Shown: positions 51,231 through 60,309 of the stretch, piece after piece
Layout of the letters: the number at the start of each line of letters is the position of its first letter
Position numbering within the stretch: position 1 is the first letter of the stretch
Assembly: GCA_020073185.1 (NCBI GenBank)
Contig: JAIQFT010000020.1
Span: 1 to 64,000, forward strand
Length of the DNA: 64,000 nt
Reading direction: 5' to 3'
From: Terriglobia bacterium
GTDB taxonomy: Bacteria; Acidobacteriota; Terriglobia; Terriglobales; Acidobacteriaceae
Program-made: the position numbers and the translations under genes
The notes under the pieces: generated by a model
What the model saw: only the letters and a program-made list of their open reading frames with translations
Databases searched by the model: none
Told to the model about the DNA's origin: nothing

Positions 51231-51932
51231 CTATTTCGGTACTTCCCCGGCATATCCTTCGCGCCACCGCACGAAACGCGCGGGCACGCCGGCGACGATA
51301 GCGAACTCAGCTACGTCGCGGGTAACGACGGCCCCCGCTCCCACGATGCTTCCCTTCCCCACGGTGACTCCGGGAAGCAGGACGGCATTGGTACCGATAT
51401 CGGCCCACGCTCCCACCCTGACCGGCCGGATAACCAGGTCGGTCTTAATCACCGGCTGGTCGTGGGGAATGCCGGTATGCTCCGAACCCAGCACCTTCGC
51501 CCCCGGCCCCCAGCCGACATAGTCTTCCAAGACCAAATCGCGAGCGTCGAAATAACTCTGCGGCCCGATCCAAACATGATTGCCAATGACGCAGCGGCCG
51601 TCGAACCGTCCTTGAATGTAGGCCTGGGCGCCGATGAATACGTTATCGCCCAACTCAAAGGTTTCCAGGTGCTGAAAGCCAACCCCAGGCCCGATGCGCA
51701 CTCCATTGCCGATCCGTCGGGCTATGGCCCGCCACAGCACTCGGCGCATGCGCAAATCGAAGTCGGTATCACCCTGCGCAAAGCGGTTGTACAACTCCAG
51801 CAGGGCTTCGTGGCTTGAGCTGTTCCTGAGGTGCTCCGCGAATTCCTGCTCAAATGGCGGGTCCGGTTGGACTTCCTGCCGGCCGTGGACCGCGCGGACC
51901 ACCCGCGCCTCGGTCTCAGAGCTTGGCGACAC
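51231..51932 (-). CDS. Acyltransferase with left-handed beta-helix (hexapeptide repeats)
   Basis: The 233-residue protein has a helical N-terminus (about 25-70, [18 protein letters not shown]) followed by hexapeptide repeats: [68 protein letters not shown] and [11 protein letters not shown], ending [14 protein letters not shown]. It resembles maltose/galactoside O-acetyltransferases and polysaccharide acetyltransferases using acetyl-CoA. It likely O- or N-acetylates a sugar of the repeat unit. The GTG start has GGAGG six bases upstream and overlaps the end of the aminotransferase gene by 17 bases. Acceptor unknown. Confidence 0.9.
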   Translation of the reverse strand: MSPSSETEARVVRAVHGRQEVQPDPPFEQEFAEHLRNSSSHEALLELYNRFAQGDTDFDLRMRRVLWRAIARRIGNGVRIGPGVGFQHLETFELGDNVFIGAQAYIQGRFDGRCVIGNHVWIGPQSYFDARDLVLEDYVGWGPGAKVLGSEHTGIPHDQPVIKTDLVIRPVRVGAWADIGTNAVLLPGVTVGKGSIVGAGAVVTRDVAEFAIVAGVPARFVRWREGYAGEVPK

Positions 51933-53031
51933 TGGCGAACCTCCGTGAAGCGACCGCCGCCACTACCTCCTGCATTTGCGCCTCCGTCATTTCCGGAAAG
52001 ATGGGCAACGACAATACTTCCCGAGCGGCCGCTTCGGCGTGCGGAAAGTCGCCCGGGCCATAGCCGAGATCGGAATATGCCGGCTGCCTGTGCACGGGAA
52101 TCGGATAGTGGATCCCGGTCTGCACGCCGGCGGCTTGGAGTGTCCGTTGCAGTTCGTCACGTTCGGCGCTTCGTACGGTATAGACGTGATAGACGTGGCG
52201 CACCCCGGACACCTCGGCAGGAGTGCGCACGCCGCTGCCGGCCAGCAACTGGTGATACCGGCGGGCATGCGCGCGGCGCGCCTCTGTCCACCCCTCCAGA
52301 TAGCGCAACTTCACGCCCAGAATCGCTCCCTGGAACCCTTCCATGCGGTAGTTGTAGCCCTTCAATTGGTGCTGGTACTTCTTCTCCGCGCCCCAGTCGC
52401 GCAACATGCGGATGGTGCGCGCGTATTCGGGATTGCTGGTGGTCACCGCGCCGCCTTCGCCGTAGGCGCCAAGGTTCTTGCCGGGATAAAAGCTGAAGCA
52501 ACCCATCGCGCCGATGCTGCCCACGCGCCTGCCTTTGTATTCGGCCCCATGCGCCTGGGCGGCGTCTTCGATCACGATCAGCTTGTGGCGCCTGGCTATT
52601 TCCATGATCGGGTCCATGTCGGCGGGTTGACCGTACAGATGAACCGGAATGATGGCCTTGGTTCGCGGCGAGATGGCCCGCTCGATCTGGGCAGGATCAA
52701 GGTTGAAGCTTTTCGGGTCGATATCCGCCAGCACCGGACGCGCACCCGTGTACAGGATTGCCGCCACCGTCGCCACAAAGGTGAACGGGGTGGTGATGAC
52801 TTCGTCGCCGGCGCCGATACCTGCCGCCAGCAGCGAGAGGTGCAGGGCGCTGGTGCCGGTATTCACGGCAATCGCCTGTTCCGTGCTGCAGTAGCGCGCA
52901 AAGTCCTTTTCGAAGGCCGCGACAGCTTCGCCCAGCACGAACTGCGAACTCTCCAGGATGCGGGCGACGGCAGCATCGATCTCCGGTTTGATGCTGTGAT
53001 ATTGCGCCTTCAAATCTAGGAACGGGACCAA
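51916..53031 (-). CDS. DegT-family aminotransferase, WbpE-like
   Basis: The 371-residue PLP enzyme starts at a TTG (53031) preceded by AAAGGAG with seven-base spacing, giving [19 protein letters not shown] as in relatives. Motifs are [54 protein letters not shown] and [16 protein letters not shown] with the PLP lysine. The order WbpD-like, WbpB-like, WbpE-like in this operon matches the route to UDP-GlcNAc(3NAc)A, in which WbpB oxidises C3 and WbpE transaminates it. It overlaps the oxidoreductase gene by 16 bases, suggesting coupled translation. The upstream part of the frame to 53229 lacks family features. Confidence 0.92.
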   Translation of the reverse strand: MVPFLDLKAQYHSIKPEIDAAVARILESSQFVLGEAVAAFEKDFARYCSTEQAIAVNTGTSALHLSLLAAGIGAGDEVITTPFTFVATVAAILYTGARPVLADIDPKSFNLDPAQIERAISPRTKAIIPVHLYGQPADMDPIMEIARRHKLIVIEDAAQAHGAEYKGRRVGSIGAMGCFSFYPGKNLGAYGEGGAVTTSNPEYARTIRMLRDWGAEKKYQHQLKGYNYRMEGFQGAILGVKLRYLEGWTEARRAHARRYHQLLAGSGVRTPAEVSGVRHVYHVYTVRSAERDELQRTLQAAGVQTGIHYPIPVHRQPAYSDLGYGPGDFPHAEAAAREVLSLPIFPEMTEAQMQEVVAAVASRRFASVAKL

Positions 53032-54059
53032 ACCGCAGCTCCTTTCGCGCCCGTCAGTTCCACCGGGCGCCCGCGCTCTTTCATGGATTGGCTGGCGGCT
53101 TCCAGGACCTGCACCACGCGCAATCCGGCTTCGCCATCCGTCGTGGGCTTCTGTTTGTGCTCGATGCAGTGCAGCAGGTGTTGGACTTCGGTCTGCAGGG
53201 CTTCGGTGGCGGGCAGATTCGGCGCCCACATGTCGCCGGTCCGATACCCGATCAGCATCTGGTAAAAGCTCTCCAGGTTGTTCGTGACCGTGATTCCCTT
53301 GTCGTACACCTTAACCTTTTCCGTGGCTTCCAGATCGTCGTACACGATCATCTTCTGGCTGCCGCCGATCAGCGTCTTGCGGACCTTTACCGGGGACAGC
53401 CAGTTGAGGTGCAGATGCGCAATCACGTTCTCGGCGAAGAATAGCGTCACGTACGCGATGTTCTCCGGCTTCCCCGGCACGTTGCTGATGCCGGTTGCCG
53501 ACACGGCGATCGGCCGCGCGTCCACGACGTAATCCAGAATTGCCAGGTCGTGCACCGCAAGGTCCCAGATGACATTGACATCATGCTGGAAGAGCCCCAG
53601 ATTCACGCGCACGGAATCGTAGTAGTAAACATCGCCCAGGGCGCCGGCGGCCACCAGTTCACGGATTTTGCCCACCGCACTGGTGTACACGAAGGTGTGA
53701 TCCACCATGAGCGTCAGCCTGCGGCGATCGGCTTCCTCAATTAGTTGTTCGCCTTGTTCGGAATTTGCCGCCAGCGGCTTCTCCAACAGCACGTGCTTGC
53801 CGGCGCGCAGCGCCTGCATGGCCAGCTCGAAGTGCGTGGACACCGGGGTAGCGATCGCCACCAGGTCGACGCCGGGATCGTTGATCAGCTCCCGATGATC
53901 GACCGTGGTGCCGATGCTGGGATAGCGAGCCGCGGCGCGGGCAACACGATCAGGCCTCAGATCGCTGACCACTGCGACCCGACAGCCCGGCGCTTCAAAA
54001 AAATTCCTGACGAGGTTCGGCCCCCAGTATCCGTACCCGATTAAGCCGACCTGAATCAC
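53016..54059 (-). CDS. Gfo/Idh/MocA oxidoreductase, WbpB-like
   Basis: The 347-residue NAD-dependent oxidoreductase has [68 protein letters not shown] (the EKP motif), [17 protein letters not shown] and [14 protein letters not shown]. It fits WbpB/WlbA-type enzymes, which oxidise C3 of UDP-GlcNAcA before transamination. The GTG start has GAAAGGG upstream. It is followed with overlap by the WbpE-like aminotransferase gene and preceded by the WbpD-like acetyltransferase gene. UDP-GlcNAcA could come from the WbpA-like enzyme at 37948-39309. Pathway placement is inferred from the gene set. Confidence 0.9.
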   Translation of the reverse strand: MIQVGLIGYGYWGPNLVRNFFEAPGCRVAVVSDLRPDRVARAAARYPSIGTTVDHRELINDPGVDLVAIATPVSTHFELAMQALRAGKHVLLEKPLAANSEQGEQLIEEADRRRLTLMVDHTFVYTSAVGKIRELVAAGALGDVYYYDSVRVNLGLFQHDVNVIWDLAVHDLAILDYVVDARPIAVSATGISNVPGKPENIAYVTLFFAENVIAHLHLNWLSPVKVRKTLIGGSQKMIVYDDLEATEKVKVYDKGITVTNNLESFYQMLIGYRTGDMWAPNLPATEALQTEVQHLLHCIEHKQKPTTDGEAGLRVVQVLEAASQSMKERGRPVELTGAKGAAVWSRS

Positions 54060-54114
54060 AGTCGCCCTTTCAGCGCTCCACGCGGCAGCAAGACAAAAGC
54101 TTGGGGTTGCGTAC

Positions 54115-54591
54115 TTAAACCGAGGCGCCCGCTTTCGCCCGTAGTCGTGCCGGGACGCCCGCCACCACCGCGCCGTCCGGAACGTCGCGAGTAACGACAG
54201 CGCCGGCGCCTACCATCGCTCCCGCGCCTACGGTGATGCCACACAGAACGACTGCGCCGCTCCCGATGGAAGCGCCGCGCTTAACGCGCGTTGGCACCAC
54301 TCTCCAATCAACCTCGGTCTGCAACTGCCCGCCCGCTGTCGCCCGCGGTTGCTTGTCGTTAATGAACACAACTCCGTGGCCGATGAAGCATTCGTCTTCG
54401 ACGGTTACCCCCTCGCAAATAAATGTATGGGAAGAGATTTTACACCGGCGTCCGATGAACGCATTCTTCTGGATCTCCACGAATGCGCCGATCTTCGTCT
54501 CATCTCCAATCGTGCAACCGTACAAATTCACCAGCGTCGGTTGAAAGACGCGAACATCCTTGCCCATCACCACGTCGCTGCTGATCGGCAT
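54115..54591 (-). CDS. N-acetyltransferase with hexapeptide repeats, WbpD-like
   Basis: The 158-residue trimeric beta-helix enzyme has LVNLYGCTIGDETKIGAFVE, IQKNAFIGRRCKISSHTFIC, EGVTVEDECFIGHGVVFIND and KQPRATAGGQLQTE, then IGSGAVVLCGITVGAGAMVG and VVAGVPARL. These blocks, above all the SHTFICEGV and GHGVVFIND strings, mark the WbpD/WlbB group, which acetylates the 3-amino group of UDP-GlcNAc(3N)A using acetyl-CoA. AGGAG lies nine bases before the ATG. It is the first gene of the minus-strand operon ending at the terminator at 44368-44395. The two other enzymes of the route follow directly. Confidence 0.93.
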   Translation of the reverse strand: MPISSDVVMGKDVRVFQPTLVNLYGCTIGDETKIGAFVEIQKNAFIGRRCKISSHTFICEGVTVEDECFIGHGVVFINDKQPRATAGGQLQTEVDWRVVPTRVKRGASIGSGAVVLCGITVGAGAMVGAGAVVTRDVPDGAVVAGVPARLRAKAGASV

Positions 54592-54911
54592 TCGGATGCA
54601 CTCCTAAGTCAAGGTAACGGTCGTGAGCCTGAGAACCCGGCTGGTCATCGCCTTGGTGTAGCCCCACGCGACAGGCTACGAGGCTGGATCGTCACCCGTC
54701 AGGCGCGACCTCGTTAAGAGGGTAAGTCCATCGACATCGTCCCACAATATGAGACGCGGCTCTGAACATTACTTTATCAGGATTTTCGAGGGTAGTGAGA
54801 CGCAGCAAGCTCAATTGAAGGTCTGCCGGCATATCCCTGCCCGGTGACATACGCGGCGATGAAGCACTTCACAGCTATGGTCGTACTCAGCGGAGCGGGC
54901 GCGATTGCGGA
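54592..54911. promoter_or_regulatory. Upstream region of the WbpD-like operon
   Basis: This 320-base gap separates the polysaccharide locus from the housekeeping genes to the right. It should contain the promoter of the operon that starts at 54591. AT-rich patches at about 54745-54785 (ATTACTTTATCAG, CAATATGAG) are the likeliest place, but no clear -35/-10 pair is seen. GTAGCC/GGCTAC (54657-54680) forms a small hairpin. No gene is seen. Confidence 0.45.
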
Positions 54912-55589
54912 CTACTGCTTCAGCGCCACCGCCACCCCATCGCGCAGCGGCAGGATGGTGGTAAACAGCTCTCTCGATTCGTACAGCATGCGGTTGAACT
55001 GTACGATCGCGCGCGTCGCCTCGCTGGCGCCTTCCTTCCCCGCCGCCGCTTCCGGAACACGCCCGCTCCACAGCACGTTGTCGCTGACGAACAGCCCGCC
55101 TCGCCTCAACCGCGGCACCGCCAGGTGAAAGGCCTTGGGATAATCTTCCTTGTCCACGTCGTTGAAAATGATGTCGAACGGCTCCAGGTTCTGTTCGGAG
55201 AGCAGTTCGATCGCGTCGCCCACCTTGATCTCGATCCGCTTCTCCACGCCGATGCGTTCGAAGTTTTTGTAGGCTTCCATCGCCTTTTTGGAATCGCCGT
55301 CCGTGTAGATGACGCGCGCCTCCTCTCCCGCGCCCAGGGCCCACCAGATGGTCGAATATCCGATTGCCGAACCCATCTCGAAGATCCGCCGCGCCCCGCT
55401 CAGCCTCGCCAACAAGTACAACAACCGTCCCACCGCCGGCCCGACAATCGGGATTTTGCGCTTCGCCGCTTCTGCTTCCATCTCGCGCAACACGTCGCCG
55501 CTGTCGGGCAGCAACGAGTAGAGATAGTTGTCCACCGCCTCACTGGTGACGCCGCCCATCGCCCACGAAGGCCGCTTTCCGTCGCTCAT
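54912..55589 (-). CDS. O-methyltransferase (catechol O-methyltransferase-like family)
   Basis: The 225-residue SAM-dependent enzyme has GRLLYLLARLSGARRIFEMG, SAIGYSTIWWALGAGEEARV, DGDSKKAMEAYKNFERIGVE, GDAIELLSEQ, FDIIFNDVDKEDYPKAFHLA and GGLFVSDNVLWSGRV. These are the blocks of Methyltransf_3 (CCoAOMT/COMT) enzymes, including the metal-binding acidic residues. The substrate is a catechol or other vicinal diol in the known members; here unknown. It is followed by the UPF0173 hydrolase gene upstream on the same strand (4-base gap), so they form a pair. It is not obviously part of the sugar locus. Confidence 0.9.
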   Translation of the reverse strand: MSDGKRPSWAMGGVTSEAVDNYLYSLLPDSGDVLREMEAEAAKRKIPIVGPAVGRLLYLLARLSGARRIFEMGSAIGYSTIWWALGAGEEARVIYTDGDSKKAMEAYKNFERIGVEKRIEIKVGDAIELLSEQNLEPFDIIFNDVDKEDYPKAFHLAVPRLRRGGLFVSDNVLWSGRVPEAAAGKEGASEATRAIVQFNRMLYESRELFTTILPLRDGVAVALKQ

Positions 55590-55593
55590 CGTT

Positions 55594-56301
55594 TTATCCC
55601 ATCGTCTGTCCCGGTTTCATTGCCACGACCTCGCATCCCATGTCGCCGATCAGCCGCTTCAGCGCCGCGGGTGTCCCGGTCAGCGCCGGGAACGTTCCCC
55701 AGTGCATCGGGATCACCACCTTCGGCCGCAGCAACTGGCAGGCGTAGGTGGCCTCGCGCGGCGACATGGTGAACAGGTCCCCGATCGGCAGCATCACGAT
55801 CTCTGGGTGATACAGCTCGTGAATGATGTGCATGTCGCCGAACACGTTGGTGTCGCCCGCGTGGTACAGCTTCACCCCGTTGTCCAGTTCGATCACGTAC
55901 CCGCACGCTTCGCCGCCGTAGATGATGGAGCCGTCGTCCTCCTGGATGCCGCAGGAGTGGTCGGCGTGCACCATCGTGATCTGCATCCCGGCGGCCTCCT
56001 GCGAGCCGCCCTTGTTCATCGGCGCAATCTGCTTGGCGCCTTTTTTCTGCAGCCACGTCGCCAGTTCGAAAATTCCCACCACGACCGGGTTGTGCTGCTT
56101 CGCGATCTCGACCGCGTCGCCGATGTGGTCGAAGTGGCCGTGCGTGCACAGCATCGCATCCACCTTCTTCACTATTTTTTCGTTGGACGGGCACGAGGGG
56201 TTCCCCATCACCCAGGGATCAATCAGGATGGTTTTGCCGCCGGTTTCCAGGCGGAACGTCGAGTGCCCCAGCCAGGTGAGCTTGGCGCCTTTCAGGTCCA
56301 T
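55594..56301 (-). CDS. UPF0173 metal-dependent hydrolase (metallo-beta-lactamase fold)
   Basis: The 235-residue protein starts LTWLGHSTFRLETGGKTILI then DPWVMGNPSCPSNEK, and has the metal-binding THGHFDHIGDA (HxHxDH), HADHSCGIQ, YHAGDTNVFGDM and PMHWGTFPAL. These place it in the UPF0173/YtkL group, whose natural substrate is not firmly known. Size is typical. It precedes the O-methyltransferase gene by four bases and is divergent from the hpt gene. Cytoplasmic location is expected, as there is no signal peptide. Confidence 0.93.
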   Translation of the reverse strand: MDLKGAKLTWLGHSTFRLETGGKTILIDPWVMGNPSCPSNEKIVKKVDAMLCTHGHFDHIGDAVEIAKQHNPVVVGIFELATWLQKKGAKQIAPMNKGGSQEAAGMQITMVHADHSCGIQEDDGSIIYGGEACGYVIELDNGVKLYHAGDTNVFGDMHIIHELYHPEIVMLPIGDLFTMSPREATYACQLLRPKVVIPMHWGTFPALTGTPAALKRLIGDMGCEVVAMKPGQTMG

Positions 56302-56475
56302 GATGGCCGCCTTTCTGCCATGTTCAGATGCAAGTCGAGCGGAAGAATTCTATCAGCCCCAAATGTACCCACGAAGGACATGGAGGAGAACGAAAGAAAT
56401 AACCGGGCTTCGAAAATGACTTTGCCCTGCTTCCTCTGTAGCTGAACACCCCGAACTTCGACTACCATAGCGGCC

Positions 56476-57024
56476 ATGCACTCCGGCACTGCGGTCACTC
56501 CCCAGCTCAGAATTCTTTTCACCCGAGATCAGATCGCCCGCCGCGTCACCGAAATGGCCGGCGAGATCACGCGCGACTTCGCCAGCCAGTCCATCATCTT
56601 CGTCGGCGTGCTCAAGGGCGCGTCCATTTTTCTCGGCGATCTCGCCCGCCAGGTCAAGCTCGATGCCACCTTCGACTTCATCAGTGTCGCCAGCTACGGC
56701 GCCGGCACCAAGACCAGCGGCGAGGTCAGGATGAACAAGGACGTGGATTCCTCCATGGCCGACAAAAACGTCATCATCGTGGAAGACATTCTCGACACCG
56801 GCCTGACTATGGGCTATCTGCGCAAGCTGTTCCTCGCCCACCAGCCGCGAAGTTTGAAGGTAGCGGTCCTGCTCGACAAGGCCTGCCGCCGCATCGAGCC
56901 GGTCAAAGCCGACTACGTCGGCTTCGTCATTCCCGACGAATTCGTGGTCGGATACGGCATGGATTACGCCGAGCGCTATCGCAATTTGCCCGACATCTGC
57001 GTCCTCCCGCCGGAACTGCAGTAA
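56476..57024 (+). CDS. hpt: Hypoxanthine phosphoribosyltransferase
   Basis: The 182-residue purine-salvage enzyme makes IMP or GMP from hypoxanthine or guanine and PRPP. It has ILFTRDQIARRVTEMAGEI, FVGVLKGASIFLGDLAR, the flexible-loop serine-tyrosine pair (SVASYGAGTKTSGEV), the PRPP-binding motif VIIVEDILDTGLTMGYL and KADYVGFVIPDEFVVGYGMD then YAERYRNLPDIC. Length and motif order are normal. It is on the plus strand and convergent with tatC, with 16 bases between stop codons; no clear terminator was seen there. Confidence 0.95.
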   Translation: MHSGTAVTPQLRILFTRDQIARRVTEMAGEITRDFASQSIIFVGVLKGASIFLGDLARQVKLDATFDFISVASYGAGTKTSGEVRMNKDVDSSMADKNVIIVEDILDTGLTMGYLRKLFLAHQPRSLKVAVLLDKACRRIEPVKADYVGFVIPDEFVVGYGMDYAERYRNLPDICVLPPELQ

Positions 57025-57040
57025 ACATCACAGGGTGGGT

Positions 57041-57850
57041 CTACTCGCTACTCGCGGCTTCCGCCTTGCTGCGCGCCTTGCGCCGCGCCGGGCTCACCAG
57101 CCACGCAATAAAGATGCTCACGACGTACAGCAGCACCATCGGCGCCGCAAACAGGCACATGTTGAGGATGTCGGTGGTCGGGGTCACGATGGCCGCGATA
57201 ATGAAGATCAGAAGAATGGAATAGCGCAGGTTGCGCCACATCCAGCCTGCGCTCACCACGCCCATCAGCGACAGGAAGAACACCAGGATCGGCATCTCGA
57301 AAATAATGCCCAGCCCGATGAGGATGGTTAAGAAAAGGTCGGTGTATTCGCCGATAGTGATCATCGGCTGGAATTGCGCGCCGTAGCCGATCAGGAAATC
57401 CAGCGCCGCCGGAAACACTATCTTGTAGCCGAAGGCGCCGCCGGCGACAAACAGCCCCACCGACGACACCATGAAGGGCACCACGTAGCGTTTTTCGTGC
57501 CGGTAGAGTCCCGGCGCGATGAACGCCCACACTTGGTAGAGGACCAACGGCGAGGCCACGAATAGCCCAGCCACAAATCCGACCTTCAGGTACATGTTGA
57601 AGGGTTCGGTGGGGTTCAGGAACACTAGCTTCTGGTCGAGATGATGGTTGCGCAGCGCTTCCATGATAGGCACTTGCACGAACGCGTAGATGCGCGCGGC
57701 GTAGAACCAGCAGACGCTGAAACCGGCGGCGACGTACAGCAGCGACCAAATGATTCTGCGGCGCAGTTCCTCGAGGTGGTCGAGGAAGCTCATGCTCGCC
57801 ATTTTTTCGCTGACGGCTTTGCGCGCCGCGGCGGGATCGAACTCAGGCAT
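57041..57850 (-). CDS. tatC: Twin-arginine translocase subunit TatC
   Basis: The 269-residue inner-membrane protein has six hydrophobic segments and the family blocks MSFLDHLEELRRRIIWSLLY, FLNPTEPFNMYLKVGFVAGL, FIAPGLYRHEKRYVVPF, and FEMPILVFFLSLMGVVSAGW. The conserved LxHLxELRxR motif near the N-terminus and the FxxPGLxxxEr motif bind the twin-arginine signal. It forms the receptor for folded proteins exported through the Tat pathway. Its start overlaps the end of the TatA/B gene by eight bases. A charged, Lys/Arg-rich tail follows the last segment. Confidence 0.95.
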   Translation of the reverse strand: MPEFDPAAARKAVSEKMASMSFLDHLEELRRRIIWSLLYVAAGFSVCWFYAARIYAFVQVPIMEALRNHHLDQKLVFLNPTEPFNMYLKVGFVAGLFVASPLVLYQVWAFIAPGLYRHEKRYVVPFMVSSVGLFVAGGAFGYKIVFPAALDFLIGYGAQFQPMITIGEYTDLFLTILIGLGIIFEMPILVFFLSLMGVVSAGWMWRNLRYSILLIFIIAAIVTPTTDILNMCLFAAPMVLLYVVSIFIAWLVSPARRKARSKAEAASSE

Positions 57851-58178
57851 CGGCTGCCTTGGCCTGCCCGGAAGCCTCGGCCAAAGGCGCGGTGGAGACC
57901 GTGGACGCGCTGGCAGGCTCGGTGTCAGGCGCGGCGGCCGTGGTCGCCACGCTTCCTTCCGGCGGCAGAATCTGCGGTGGGGGGTCGCGCTTGACGGCCT
58001 CTTCCAGCTCCAGGTTGCGGATCTCGCCTTCGATCTGCGACTTGAACTCGTTGCTGGCCTTCTTGAATTCGCCCATGGCTTTCCCGATCTGGCGTCCGAT
58101 CTCCGGCAGCTTCTTGGGCCCGAAGATAATTAGGGCCAGCAGGAAAATGAAAATCATTTCGGGCAAGCCGAGGTTCAT
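57843..58178 (-). CDS. Twin-arginine translocase TatA/TatB family subunit
   Basis: The 111-residue protein has one N-terminal membrane segment, LGLPEMIFIFLLALIIFGPK, then KLPEIGRQIGKAMGEFKKA, the hinge and amphipathic helix of the family, and a long Pro/Ala/Ser-rich tail. A glutamate (residue 7) in the membrane segment is more like TatB, whereas TatA usually has glutamine. The ATG at 58178 is chosen because it gives the classical N-terminus; the frame to 58475 has none of the family features in front. It overlaps tatC by eight bases, so the two are translated together. A second TatA may lie elsewhere. Confidence 0.92.
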   Translation of the reverse strand: MNLGLPEMIFIFLLALIIFGPKKLPEIGRQIGKAMGEFKKASNEFKSQIEGEIRNLELEEAVKRDPPPQILPPEGSVATTAAAPDTEPASASTVSTAPLAEASGQAKAADA

Positions 58179-58266
58179 GGCTCCATGATACTGCGCGCCG
58201 CGTGCGTCGGTCCATTGGTCAGCCCCGCCAGCAGCTGAGTCACGCCAGCGGACGCAGGTCGCTCCG

Positions 58267-58887
58267 TTATTGCTTCGGCGGAGTTTTGCCGGCGGGCGGA
58301 TGCGAGGGCTGCGCCGTCCCATGCGGATTGGGCGTGCCCAGATCAGGCATGCTGATCCCGCCGTGGGGATTCTGACCGGTAGAGGGCAGCATGCCGCCGT
58401 GGGGATTGGCGCCGCCGACCGTGCCCATGCCGGCGCCGAGCGCCATGCAGGTGACGCGGCCGCTCTGCGCAACACGCAATTCGGCGGGACAAGGCGTGGT
58501 CTTCACCTCGGCCTTGGCCGAGGCGTTCTCCGGTTGTTCCGCCTGCACCGAAAACATCTTGCCCTGGGAGTTGCCGGCGTATCCGACGGTCAAGCCGGGC
58601 ATATCGTAAACAACATGGAAGGATTTCTTGGCTTTGGCAGCCTGCATGGCGCAGTCGCTGGCCTTTTGCGTCTGCTCCTGAGCTTGCGACCTGACGTGCC
58701 CGCAATCGCCGGCGCCGGAGCCGGCCAGCTCCTCGACCTTTTGCGATACCGGGTCGGCAGACTTGGCGGAGTCGGTGGAAGGCGCAGCAGCGGTAGGCGC
58801 AGAAGCGGAAGCGGTAGGCGGAGTAGAAGACTTGCTGCACGAAAGCAGCGAGGCGGCGACAGCTACGATGACCAGTGCATTGCGCAT
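58267..58887 (-). CDS. Putative lipoprotein with NPHG repeats
   Basis: The 206-residue protein has a lipoprotein signal peptide, MRNALVIVAVAASLLSCSKS, with the lipobox cysteine at residue 17, followed by a Ser/Thr/Ala/Pro-rich linker. The middle part (about 50-150) contains three or more cysteines (GDCGHV, SDCAMQA, TTPCPAEL, VTCMAL). The C-terminus has three NPHG motifs spaced by about ten to fifteen residues (ANPHGGMLPS, QNPHGGISMPD, PNPHGTAQP). I do not recognise the family. His-rich repeats of this kind could bind metal, but this is a guess. It lies upstream of the tat genes on the same strand with 88 bases between. Confidence 0.75.
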   Translation of the reverse strand: MRNALVIVAVAASLLSCSKSSTPPTASASAPTAAAPSTDSAKSADPVSQKVEELAGSGAGDCGHVRSQAQEQTQKASDCAMQAAKAKKSFHVVYDMPGLTVGYAGNSQGKMFSVQAEQPENASAKAEVKTTPCPAELRVAQSGRVTCMALGAGMGTVGGANPHGGMLPSTGQNPHGGISMPDLGTPNPHGTAQPSHPPAGKTPPKQ

Positions 58888-58973
58888 TTCAATATTGTAA
58901 CAACGGCGTGGGTTCCGTACGGGAGTTGTAATCTGAATTTGGCCTGGTCACCCGCAGCAGTTCCGGAGCAAAC

Positions 58974-60044
58974 TCAAGAGCCAACGGCGGAGAGCTTCTT
59001 CTTCAAGTCCTGGGCGATGCGCTGGCCGTGGAAGCGGCCGTTCTCGATAAAGATTTCGTTGGTCTTCGATCCCGCCACGATTACGCCTGCAACGTAAATG
59101 CCGGGCACGTTGGTCTCCAGCGTCTCCTGGTTGACGATGGGGCGGCACTCGTCAGGGGTGAGCTGAATGCCGAGACTCTGCAGGAACGAGTAATCCGGGT
59201 GATAGCCGGTGAGGGCAAACACGAAGTCGTTTTTCAGGCGAACTTCGCCGTTGGGCGTCTGCAGCAGAACCGATTCAGGCCTGATTTCCTTGACCGTGCT
59301 GCTGAAACAGGCAGTGACTTCGCCGTTCTTGATGCGGTTCTCGATGTCGGGCTTGATCCAGTATTTGACGTGCCGATGCATGCTCTCGTAGCGATGCACC
59401 AGGGTGACGCGCGCGCCGTGTCGCCAGAGTTCGAGCGCGGCAATGGCGGCGGAGTTCTTGCCGCCGATCACGAGCACGTCGCGGCCGAAAAACGGATGCG
59501 GCTCGCGGTAGTAATGAAAGACCTTGGGCAGATCCTCGCCGGGAACCTGCATGATGTTGGGCAGGTCGTAGTAGCCGGTGGCGACTACGAGTTTGCGCGC
59601 GCGGTATTCGGCGCGGCGGCCGGGCAGGTGGCGCTTCGCGGGACCTTCCAGGGCGCCAAGAATGTCGGCCTCGACGGTGCTGGTGTGGACCAGGAAATCG
59701 CCGTCGCTGCCGCTGACCTGGTCCACACGCTCGTACTGGCGGATATCGAGCTGGTAGTGCTCGGCGACTTTGCGGTAGTACTCCAGCGCCTCCTCGCGGG
59801 TGGGCTTGACGTGCGCGCTGGGAAATGGGATGTCGCCGATCTCGAGCAGCTCCGGCGTGGTGAAGAAGGTCATGTTGGCCGGGTAGTGGAAGAGCGAGTT
59901 GACCAGGCAGCCCTTGTCGATGAGAACGGCGCGAAAGCCGGCGCGCTGCGTTTCGATGGCGGAGGCAAGCCCGCTGGGGCCGGCGCCGATGACGAGAAGG
60001 TCAAATCTTTCGTTCTTAGCTTCGGGCACGGTGATTGGATTCAC
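58974..60044 (-). CDS. YpdA-family FAD/NAD(P)-binding oxidoreductase
   Basis: The 356-residue flavoprotein has the FAD-binding [37 protein letters not shown], the central [10 protein letters not shown] and the NAD(P)-binding [19 protein letters not shown], then [20 protein letters not shown] and [20 protein letters not shown]. These match YpdA (Bdr), the putative bacillithiol-disulfide reductase, and not classical thioredoxin reductase, because the CxxC motif is missing. It would keep bacillithiol or a related thiol reduced using NADPH. The GTG at 60044 is taken as start; the frame extends to 60293, crossing inverted repeats. No bacillithiol synthesis genes are in the window. Confidence 0.87.
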   Translation of the reverse strand: MNPITVPEAKNERFDLLVIGAGPSGLASAIETQRAGFRAVLIDKGCLVNSLFHYPANMTFFTTPELLEIGDIPFPSAHVKPTREEALEYYRKVAEHYQLDIRQYERVDQVSGSDGDFLVHTSTVEADILGALEGPAKRHLPGRRAEYRARKLVVATGYYDLPNIMQVPGEDLPKVFHYYREPHPFFGRDVLVIGGKNSAAIAALELWRHGARVTLVHRYESMHRHVKYWIKPDIENRIKNGEVTACFSSTVKEIRPESVLLQTPNGEVRLKNDFVFALTGYHPDYSFLQSLGIQLTPDECRPIVNQETLETNVPGIYVAGVIVAGSKTNEIFIENGRFHGQRIAQDLKKKLSAVGS

Positions 60045-60077
60045 GTCATGGCTGAGGCGGTGCGGAGAACCACGCAT

Positions 60078-60174
60078 GAATTGCCGAATCGGTAACTGCG
60101 GAATCGCGGTATTGGAACGCCCGACCCGATGTTGTTCAATTCGGCAATTCGGCAATTCCGCAGTTCGGCAATTG
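60078..60174. repeat. Inverted repeat between the YpdA-like and fumarase genes
   Basis: Left arm 60078-60104 and right arm 60155-60174 (ATTCCGCAGTTCGGCAATTG) are complementary with one short insertion, and the right side also carries tandem copies of ATTCGGCA (about 60139-60155). The element lies in the divergent promoter region of the two genes. It could form a long hairpin; its role is unknown. Confidence 0.6.
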
Positions 60175-60309
60175 ACAATCATGCCCCCAACGGATGCGCG
60201 ATCACACCCTCGTGTGCTCCAGAGCACAATTGCTTGGCCCCGCGGGGCTATAATTTTCCGTTTGCAGTGCGGTCCAGCATTCATCTGGAGCACTCATCAG
60301 GAGCGCGAT

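Noticed and set aside
59028-60095. Plus-strand open frame of 355 codons opposite the YpdA-like gene
   Set aside because: The minus strand encodes a protein with intact FAD and NAD(P) motifs; the plus frame has none.
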